Source: a virus. From it: a DNA stretch of 24,412 bases. The DNA is taken from positions 1 to 24,412 of IMG/VR virus record IMGVR_UViG_3300032246_002452. One strand, 5' to 3'. Shown piece by piece: positions 5,220 to 13,800 of the stretch. The translations under genes and the position numbers were made by a program. Positions within the stretch are counted from its first letter, which is position 1; each line of letters starts with the position of its first letter. The notes beneath the pieces were generated by a model. The model saw only the letters and a list, made by a program, of their open reading frames with translations. It was not told where the DNA came from and ran no database searches.

Positions 5220-7850
5220 TTAGTATCCGTATGTTGTCATCGTTAGCGCATCGCTAACGGCTGTAATATTGATGTTAGAGCTAGTCAACCAGTTTGCAAG
5301 ATCCACGGTCAACGTCCTGATTGAAGTTGATGGGCTTGAAAATCCAGACAGCTCAAAAGAAGAGTTTGGAATCATGTTGGAACCGCCTGGCATGGCGCCA
5401 AGAGTAATTGCTGACGCATTAATCCCACTGCCGTCAATTGCAACCTTTGGTACGTTGGCTTCATAAACATTAATTGCACCGTTCTCAATTTCTATTCGTT
5501 TAGTTGAAGCGTCAGTCCTAACAACTGCTCCAGGAAGTGTACCGTACTGGTACGTGTCTAAGTCGTTAAGAGTCAATCTATCTATGTCCCAGACCACACC
5601 CCTTGCGGTGTTGCCTTCGCCGGGACCAAAGAATATAAGCTGGGATAGCCCGGAAGATCGGCTACCGCCAAAGGCAAAAAGGCCAATGTCGCCAGCAAGA
5701 ATTTGGTTAGCATCAAGATTAACGACGTTAATATCGCGAGCGTCAATTGTTCCTGCGGTAATCTTATCCGCGCTTAGGCTTTGAATTTTTGCGTTAGTGA
5801 TAGTGGCGTCCACAATTTTTGCACCGTTGATTGCGGCAGTCCCAATGACCGTATCGGCATTGTTTACGTTAATAAAGTCCGTAGCATTCAGGTATCCACC
5901 AGTGATAAATATCTGCTTAGCGGTAACGTTGCCTGCTTTGTCTGCTACAAATGCAGAAAGTCTGGGGTCTGCGTTTCCTGCCCAGAACCTATACCCAGCC
6001 TCGTTGGCGGCTGGTTGGCCTGGGCCGAGATTGGCTGTTGTTGCGTAGGTAGAGTTGCCGCTCATGACCGCAACGTTGCTGCCTGAGCCAACGCTTACGT
6101 ATCCAGAGCTGTCGGCAACAATGTTTGTAGCCGTCAGGGCAGTCGCCCCAATGGTAAAGCCACCAATACGTCCAGTGCTTGCGGTAACTGTTCCAGAGAA
6201 CGAACCGCTTGTGGCATTTACTGCGCCTGTAATGTTGGCATTGCTGGCAAAAAGCGTTCCACTAGCGGTAATGTTTCCTGCCTTGTCAACAACAAACTTG
6301 GCTAAGGCAGGAGAGGAATTCCCAGCCCAGATACGATAGTTAGCATCCGCGCCACTGATGACTGCAACGTTGTTTCCAGAGCCAACGCTAACAAACCCAG
6401 AGCTATCTGCGACGATGTTGGTGGCGGTTAGCGCAGTAGCGCCGATGGTGAATCCGCCAATCTGACCAGAGGATGCGCGAACCGTGCCTGTGATGTTGGC
6501 ATTACTTGCAACAAGATTACCGTCAAGGTCAACGGAGAACTCTGCGGAGGTTGGAGTGGCGTTGCCTGCCCAGATGCCCCGGAATGCAGGGCTAACGTTA
6601 GTGCCAATGCGCACAATTTGATTTGCGTCAATGTCTCCACCAACAGTAAGTTCGTCAGCAATGACTGTGCCGATGTCGAGAGATGAGCCGACGGTGTTGG
6701 CGCTGAGAAGGATAGTGCCGTCTGGCTTGCGGATGATGACGCTGTCGTTGAGCACTTGGAAGATTGGGTCTCCGCCATCCTGTGTTCGGGCAGTCTGGAT
6801 GTTCAGCGAAGCAGCCGTAAGATCGCCGTTGGCGGAGACCGCGTAAGTCTTGCGCACGCGTATGGCAACGGGCGTCTCCAGGGATGGAAGATCAGCGCCA
6901 CCCAGGGCCGCCGCAGCATCAATGCCAAATCTATGGCGAAAGCTAAACACGTTTGATTGAGGGCAATTAACTACATACCAGACGCCGCTATACACAGCTC
7001 CGCAGTTATAGAGTTCAACGTAATCACCGGGCACAAGGTGGTGATCATCGGAAGTGGTAACGATAACTTCATAAACTTGCGCAGGATTTGGGGCGGGAAG
7101 CTGCGATGAGGTAACGCTAATAACCTTGTGGGCCTTAGACATGGTCGGGATAAAGGCTTGGCTTCTTGCAACTTTTCCTGTTTCAAGTTCTGCTTTTCCG
7201 GTATTGCTAACTGTATAGAATACACCAGTACCAACCGTGTCAACCGCCACTACTAGGCCGTAATTAACTGGCCCATCATCCTGGTCAACAACTCCAACGT
7301 TTGCATTCTCGCCGTCTGGTTGCTTGTTGTTCCCAGGCGTTCCAAAATTAGCTCCAGTGACTCGGACGTAATCTCCAACAGTGAAGTATGTTGCCGCGGC
7401 AGTTGTTCCAGTGGTTGTGCCGCTTAGGTAATCTCCCCACGTGGCAAATGTGGCATATACAACGTTAGGAGATACTGTTGTCCAGTCAGTCAGGTAGACA
7501 TAGCCGCCGGTATATCCCTGTTGGGCCTCAATAGAATCTTCCACAGAGCCATAATTTTTGTTGTTCCAAGAGGCAATAGTTTGCAGCTGCCCCGTGCGCA
7601 GAAGGTTAGCATCAAGAACGCCAGTTTTAATGTAAGAAGCATTAATAGAAGAATCGCCATCCCCGGCCGAAAGAATGGTTCCGGCCCCCGCGGCAACCTG
7701 CCGGCCCGAAGAGTCAGTTATGTCGGTTGGGTTAACAATCCGCACTTCTCCGTTTTCTACCGTTAGCGCGCTTACGGGATTTTCGGCACCAGAAATCGGG
7801 GCTGAAACAATTCTTCTTATTTTACTGTTTTTTGAGTTGATCTTGTCCAT
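5220..7850 (-). CDS. Repeat-rich minor tail / tip fibre protein
   Basis: This 876-residue protein lies between the hub and the fibre, so it is probably part of the tail tip or a fibre base. An N-terminal segment includes NASYIKTGVLDANLLRTGQL, the ASYI-KTG-LDA style of tip proteins that anchor fibres. Residues 258-306 hold a small beta module (DDHHLVPGDYVEL) like those in the hub. From about residue 424 there are three units with a WAGN-x2-P core and VD-x2-GN. Units one and two each contain a nearly identical 37-residue block with IGGFTIGATALTATNIVADS (464-500 and 562-598). KIVDATITNAKIQSLSADKI and LDANQILAGDI follow, typical of shaft segments. The last 53 residues start like a carbohydrate-binding jelly roll (SNMIPNSSFE) but stop after about a third of one. 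The ATG overlaps the hub stop (TAATG) and has a GGAGG site. Confidence 0.75.
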   Translation of the reverse strand: MDKINSKNSKIRRIVSAPISGAENPVSALTVENGEVRIVNPTDITDSSGRQVAAGAGTILSAGDGDSSINASYIKTGVLDANLLRTGQLQTIASWNNKNYGSVEDSIEAQQGYTGGYVYLTDWTTVSPNVVYATFATWGDYLSGTTTGTTAAATYFTVGDYVRVTGANFGTPGNNKQPDGENANVGVVDQDDGPVNYGLVVAVDTVGTGVFYTVSNTGKAELETGKVARSQAFIPTMSKAHKVISVTSSQLPAPNPAQVYEVIVTTSDDHHLVPGDYVELYNCGAVYSGVWYVVNCPQSNVFSFRHRFGIDAAAALGGADLPSLETPVAIRVRKTYAVSANGDLTAASLNIQTARTQDGGDPIFQVLNDSVIIRKPDGTILLSANTVGSSLDIGTVIADELTVGGDIDANQIVRIGTNVSPAFRGIWAGNATPTSAEFSVDLDGNLVASNANITGTVRASSGQIGGFTIGATALTATNIVADSSGFVSVGSGNNVAVISGADANYRIWAGNSSPALAKFVVDKAGNITASGTLFASNANITGAVNATSGSFSGTVTASTGRIGGFTIGATALTATNIVADSSGYVSVGSGSNVAVMSGNSTYATTANLGPGQPAANEAGYRFWAGNADPRLSAFVADKAGNVTAKQIFITGGYLNATDFINVNNADTVIGTAAINGAKIVDATITNAKIQSLSADKITAGTIDARDINVVNLDANQILAGDIGLFAFGGSRSSGLSQLIFFGPGEGNTARGVVWDIDRLTLNDLDTYQYGTLPGAVVRTDASTKRIEIENGAINVYEANVPKVAIDGSGINASAITLGAMPGGSNMIPNSSFELSGFSSPSTSIRTLTVDLANWLTSSNINITAVSDALTMTTYGY
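6057..6167 (-). repeat. 37-residue repeat, copy 2
   Basis: Residues 562-598 of the minor tail protein match copy 1 (6351-6461) at 34 of 37 residues; the differences are Tyr/Phe, Ser/Asn and Met/Ile. By hand count 21 of the 34 identical-residue codons differ at a synonymous base. Confidence 0.9.
6351..6461 (-). repeat. 37-residue repeat, copy 1
   Basis: Residues 464-500 of the minor tail protein, the block opening IGGFTIGATALTATNIVADS. See copy 2 at 6057-6167. The flanking WAGN-x2-P units are repeated less exactly. Confidence 0.9.
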
Positions 7851-10800
7851 TAACCCTCCAGGGTTTTAGTAAGGGCTATAGTAATAAAATCCTCACCGGT
7901 AGGGTATGTAGTATACACTGAGTAAACAGATACGTTAGATGAATTTGTCGCAACTGCGCGAATTCTGAACTGGAAATCAAGGTCGGCCTGACCGCCAATA
8001 CTGCTGATCTCCGTGGTAGTTGCAGCGTCAACGGGGCCATCGCTTGCGGGGTTCCACGCAAACTGTGTGCCAGTAATCTTGTTGTCAATATTCTTCCACT
8101 CGCCAAACGCCCCGCCCTGCTTCTGGGTAAAGGCAACCATAAATTTATCATTTACCGATTTGGCTGTATAGTTTTTTGCGACGCGCGTCACGTAAGTCAC
8201 CTCGCCATCCGGGGTTGTTGTTTTCGGGGCCAAGACATCGTATGCAAAAGATTTTCTGTCCGCGGCAACCCAAGAAACCCGGTAACCACCGTTGGGGCTC
8301 ACTTCCGTAGAGAGGGTTGCGTCATACGGGGCATTGGAAATAACAATAGGATCGCCAACTGCTAAAGTCCCAAAATTTGTTGCTGTTGCATAAACAACAA
8401 TGCGCACGGCTGAACCATTTTCGCTTGGGCCAACAGAAATTTGCGTATCAGTAGGTTTTCGGCCCATCGTTTTCTTGTTAATTTCTTTTACTGTGCGCTT
8501 GCGCCATCTAACCTGAATCTCAAAACCGGACTCCCTGACACCGCGGGCGGTCGGGTCGTCAAACGGGTATTGCCAAGACATGCGGAACTCATTAGCAAGT
8601 GTGGATAGTTTACCATCTGCGTCAACGCTTGCAATGCGGAAATTTCTCACAACGGGCGGCCTGTCTCTGGACTCTGGGGAGTTTGCCAAATCAACCTGCA
8701 TCTGTCTTCGATTAATAAGAACAAGAGCATTTTTTTGATAGTCAGGTTCTTGTTCCAGGGAAACGTGATGGTATAGCTCTGATCCAATCAAAGATGTTTT
8801 GTGGCTCTTTACAATCATCGGCTCAACAACGCCCACTTCCGACCAGATATATGGAACCACAGATCCGACTTCTAGGATTGCGGCTGAACCGTTATACGGA
8901 TGGTCAAACTCATATGAGTTAATAGTATCGCCATTGTCTTTCCAGAATGCCTGAGCTTTCCCAGTAAGTTCGTATTGCGTTGAGGCTTTATCTTCCGCTT
9001 GGCTTGCCTCAATAATCTTGCCGTGAGACTTCCAAATACCCTGGACGTAATCGTACGTGTATTCAAGAACAGACTGGCCAAGATTTTCGTTAGTAATGGT
9101 GTTGCCGTTTTCGTCCGAGTTGACTGTTGATGCATATAGGTACAGCCTATTTGCCACAGCGCCGCCGCTCCTGATTGTGTCTGGAGACTCAAACGGATAC
9201 GTTGCCATTGGGATGAAACTGCTGGCGGTGTCGCCGCTGTTAAGGTATGGCCGCGCCGGAGCCAGCTCGTAAGATAATCCTTCGTCGGCAAAGCCATATG
9301 CGCCCGTTAGTTGCACACATGAAAAATTAGTTGCGTAGGCGTTTACTGCCGTCGCAGAAGATAGCTTCACAACCCCAACGCTAATTTTTGCGGTTGTAGC
9401 TGGGGTTTTCACAACAGACCAAACTCGCTGCCAGTCGTTATTGCGAGTCAAGGGAGCCGCGTCAACGTAGGAAATGTCGTATGAAGACCCTACGGTATTA
9501 GTTGCTGAAGTGTAAAAGTGCACGCGCAATGCCGCCTTGGTAGTGTCAGAAGCTTTCATGTAGGCGGAGACAAAGTAGTATTGGTTTGCCGTAAGATTTG
9601 TGCCGTCAGGGTTTTCCGTAACAAAATCGCTGTGGGCGTAGCCGGCAGCGGTTCCGGAATAGCCCAGTGCGTAGCCGTATCCCCACGGACCCGGCTGCTT
9701 TGTGCTATCTGCCGAGTCCTGAGTGACAACGGAAAAATTGGAAAGGTTCCAATACCTTGAAGAAGCCATAGCCCGCTCGTCTTGGAGTATAGAGTTTTTA
9801 ATAAGGTTTTTTGTATTAAGTTCTTTGTAGTGCAGGTTTTTATTTTTATCCACCCAGAATTTAGCTCCAGTTGTTTTAGCAATAGATTCTAAGACTTGCT
9901 TTAATGTTCTTCCGCCAAATTGCGCGTTTTTTACCTGGCTGGAATCAGCCAGTTCGTTGTTTGGAATGTTGCGTATATCTCTGTAGTTTGGGATCAATTC
10001 CTCGTCAATAAAATTGACAAGCGCCCACTTATGCATCATCCAAGCGCGAAGTTTGAGCGACTCTTCCGCACCAAGATCGCTGTCGTAGGCGATGATCTCG
10101 CCAATGTGAGCAGTAATAGGATACCTATATCCCCCATCGGGCAACTGCTCCACCCCCAAGATTAATGTTCCAGCAGTAGAACCATTAACCGCGACGCTGC
10201 CGTCCCATACGGCCCGATATATCGTAGGAACTGAGAGCAATTGCTCTGGTCCGGTGTTTTTTGAAATGTATACCGTTGCCGAGGTTGCCGTTGTGTAGGC
10301 AACTCTGATCTGCAAGACAAAATCTTCTCCGGCAACAACAGTAATGTTTGTGGCAACATATTTGGTTCTAGTTATGCCTGCATTAACTATGAAACTTACC
10401 CATGGGTTGCCGTTGCTGTTAATGCCAACGGATATGTAAGGTGCGCCAGTGATCGCCCCGTGCTGAAATATTGTTGAGAAATTCCCTGCCGTTGGAAGCT
10501 CCGTAGCCTGCATCGCAATTGTCCAGGTTGAACTAAGTTTTGTTGTTCCCGTGATGCCAGTTGGAAGGCTTGCGTCCATGTAGAAGCGCTCTCCCCGCAA
10601 GGCCGACCATTGCCCGGCAACAAATTTTATTGCAGTTCTTCCACTAACATAAACTTCTGGGTTTCTTGGCATGGTCAAATTAACAAAATCTGGTACGTAA
10701 GCTTTTCTTGTGCGGATTTTGCATGGCGTACCGGCGTTTTGAGTTGTTGCTGCTGGGTATTCAAAAGTAAAAGTCTTTACGCCTGTTACTTTTATTCCCT

Positions 10801-13800
10801 TAGAGAGTGCGGCATCCGGTGACGTAATGTTTACCCAAGTACCGTTTGCGCCTTTGAACTCAACTGCTGGCTGGCTTGTTCCAAGGTTGTGTCCAGCATC
10901 AACAGTTACGGTGTGCACTCTATCGCCCGAGCCGCCAGTAACGCTATACGTTGCGTCGGTAATGGCTTCTGGCCATTCATAATATTTTATTTCAGTCATT
11001 GCCCCACCAACGCGCTTAATTCTTAAGTCGCTTGCGTAGTTTCTTTCCGAGACGCCACTAGACGGTTTAGTAAATACATTAATCAGTTTTGCTAATGTCC
11101 ATTCCGAACGGGCAACCGAAGTACTGTTATCGGAAATTACGTAGCTGTATTCCGGAGGCGCAACAATAGCGGGGCTATCAACAAATGAAAGTTTGGCGTT
11201 TGGCCCCGGGCTTACTCCAATGGCGGCTGCGTGCGATGGCCCGCCGGTCAGGGTAATAGTTTTCTTATCCGCGGAATAGAAATAGGAGGCAGAAGCCCAT
11301 CCTCCGGTTTTGTTAAGGGCCTTTACCGCCGCCAGCGAAGCAGCTGAAAGCCCCGTAATCTTGTTTGCAATTCCGGTAATTAGAAAAGACAAAGCAAGAC
11401 CAGAAAAATATGCTTGCGTTGGTGCATTTTTTAGCTTGATAGTCCAGACTTGGCTGCCAGCTGGCGAGGATACCTTTGTCACAATAAAGGAAGATGCGGC
11501 AAGGGTGTATTGAAACCTGTCAACATCAATCTGGTCAACAACCACCCTTTTCTTGCTTGTATTGTTTATGGCAAGGCCAGTATCCGAAGAGCTAAAATAG
11601 ATTTTATTTTTGTCTTTTAGGGCATGCCCAGGGGCAGTAATTTGAATTTTTCCATTCTTGTATTTAAATCCGGTGATTGGTGTTTTTCTGGTTTTAGGTT
11701 TGTACTTTTTTCCGCTGCCGTCACCAAGGACGTATGCGGTTGTATCTGAAACGTTTTGCCTGCCGTCAACGTATTCAAGGTAATCCGCACTAATGACGGA
11801 GCCGGCATCCGGTGTGTGAAAATTAGCGGATGAAACTTCTGCTGGCCTTGGCATCCCAATAAAACGAATAAAAAAAGTTCCCGGCGCCATGCCAAGGTCA
11901 ACGTGCTCTCCCACGGTTCCGGTATCGCCAGAATCAAAAATTGTGTATATCCCAGAAAAAACGTTTGCATACGTAGTGCCGTAAACAGAAGTGCAGGTAA
12001 GATCAAAATATGCCGACTTACCTTCGCTAAAATGTTCCTGAACAGCGCCAAGGTTTTTATTAAAATACAAAGTGACTACGCCATTGTCTCCCCATTGAAT
12101 TCTTTCTACACCCGTAACCGGTCGGTACTCAACGCGCTTGATTCTTCCCGCTCGAACCGGGACTGTTGAATCAAAATTTGTATGGCCAACTCCGGAAACA
12201 AAGAACGCTTCCTGTTCCTGATAAGCGTCGTCAGGCCTGCTGACTATTAAACCAATGCTCCCAGGTGATCCTTGATTTGCCTGCAATTGTCGCTCAAATT
12301 CCACAACAAGGACGCCCGAAGCATCTATATCTCCGGCACCGTTTGCCAGTATTCCAAACTCATTAGCCGTAGCATAAATAACTTTTGCAACGCCGCTTTC
12401 CTCGTATAATCCGTCTGGCGCCGCCATGACATTGAGCACAATTTGATCACCAGCTTTTAAGCCGTGGTGCGCGCAGGTAAGGCTGAGGTTCCACTTTTTT
12501 GTTGTGCCGTTTTTAAATCTAAGCATCCTTGTAACTACGCTTTTTTCTCGAACGGTAGAGTAAACCGCATAACCATTTGCGTCGGTTAAAGTTGTCGGAG
12601 TTCCGTTTTGCGCTACAACAACAAATGCATTCTCTGTTGCGCTAAAAACTTCGGCCTCCGACACATTCCACGTATTTGTCAGACCAAGAACGGTGACTTT
12701 TGTTCCAAAAGTAAAACCGTGGCCGCTTGATTGATACGTAATATATGGCGCCGAGTAAGAGGCTCCAGTAACAGCGGCGTAATACCCGTTTCCGAATGCA
12801 CCTTGTCGGTTTAGGGCCACCGCGTTTCCGGTTGTATAGGCTACTCTAAACCGCCCGCTGAAAGGGGCAGGCAAGCCAAGAACTCGAACAATTTGATTCT
12901 CTGAAAAGAAACCAGAGGCATCTTCGTCAAGGTAGGCAACCCAAGTGTTGGCGTCTTCTACCTTGTAAGCATTAATAATTTCAGCGGTAACAACAGTTAG
13001 CCTTGAAACAGTCTTGCGCATTGCGTGAATGATTCTGTGCCTTTTACCCGGAGCAGTAAGGGCCGCACCGGAGGTAATCATTATTGCTTTGTCACCTTTG
13101 TGTACGCCGTTGTCCGGGTACAACTCAATGTCTGGGTCTATTCCCCCGACATTAATGCTCACGTTGCTATACAAACCACCAAGTGGGTTGCTGGCAGTTT
13201 GGGAGCTTGTAATTGTAAAATTGCTGTCGTCAACTTCAGAAATTTTTGTGTTTGCTTTAAAGTTAACAAGGTCAACGGTTTCATTTTTCAGCAAAGAATG
13301 CGGCCTGGCGGTGTAAATTTTTAAATCGCCGCTATCATTATCGTACGTTGGCAGAAACCTTAGGGTGCACGTAGTCCCATTAGGAATTGAAAAATCTTTT
13401 GGTACTGCGCTGTTTTCTTCTTCTGTCAAATCAATTTGCGATGGATACGTACTTTCGGTAATTGTTAACTCTTGATTTACAATGCTGTTTGCGTCGGTTC
13501 CAGAAATGGCTGCAGAGAAGTTGTATAGAGACACGCGGTCTTTATCGGCAATGTTGTAACCGAAAGCCGTTGGTATAGACAAGGTTATTACTTTTGTGCT
13601 GCTGTTATATGAAACCGGAACACTATCTATTGTCCTAACAATTAATCGCTCACCAACAGAACGATTGCCTATTTTGGCAAGGTGCTTTATCGGAGAGGTT
13701 GCAGAATTTGTTGTTGGGTCAAAGGCAACGCTATCTAGCTCAGAGCCTTTTCTTGAAAAATCAATCCATATTGCTGATCGCGAACCAAACTCATCGGTAC

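Noticed and set aside
5217-5222. Programmed -1 or +1 frameshift joining the minor tail and fibre genes
   Set aside because: The two genes are already in the same frame and no slippery heptamer is seen. Only stop readthrough or a base error could join them.
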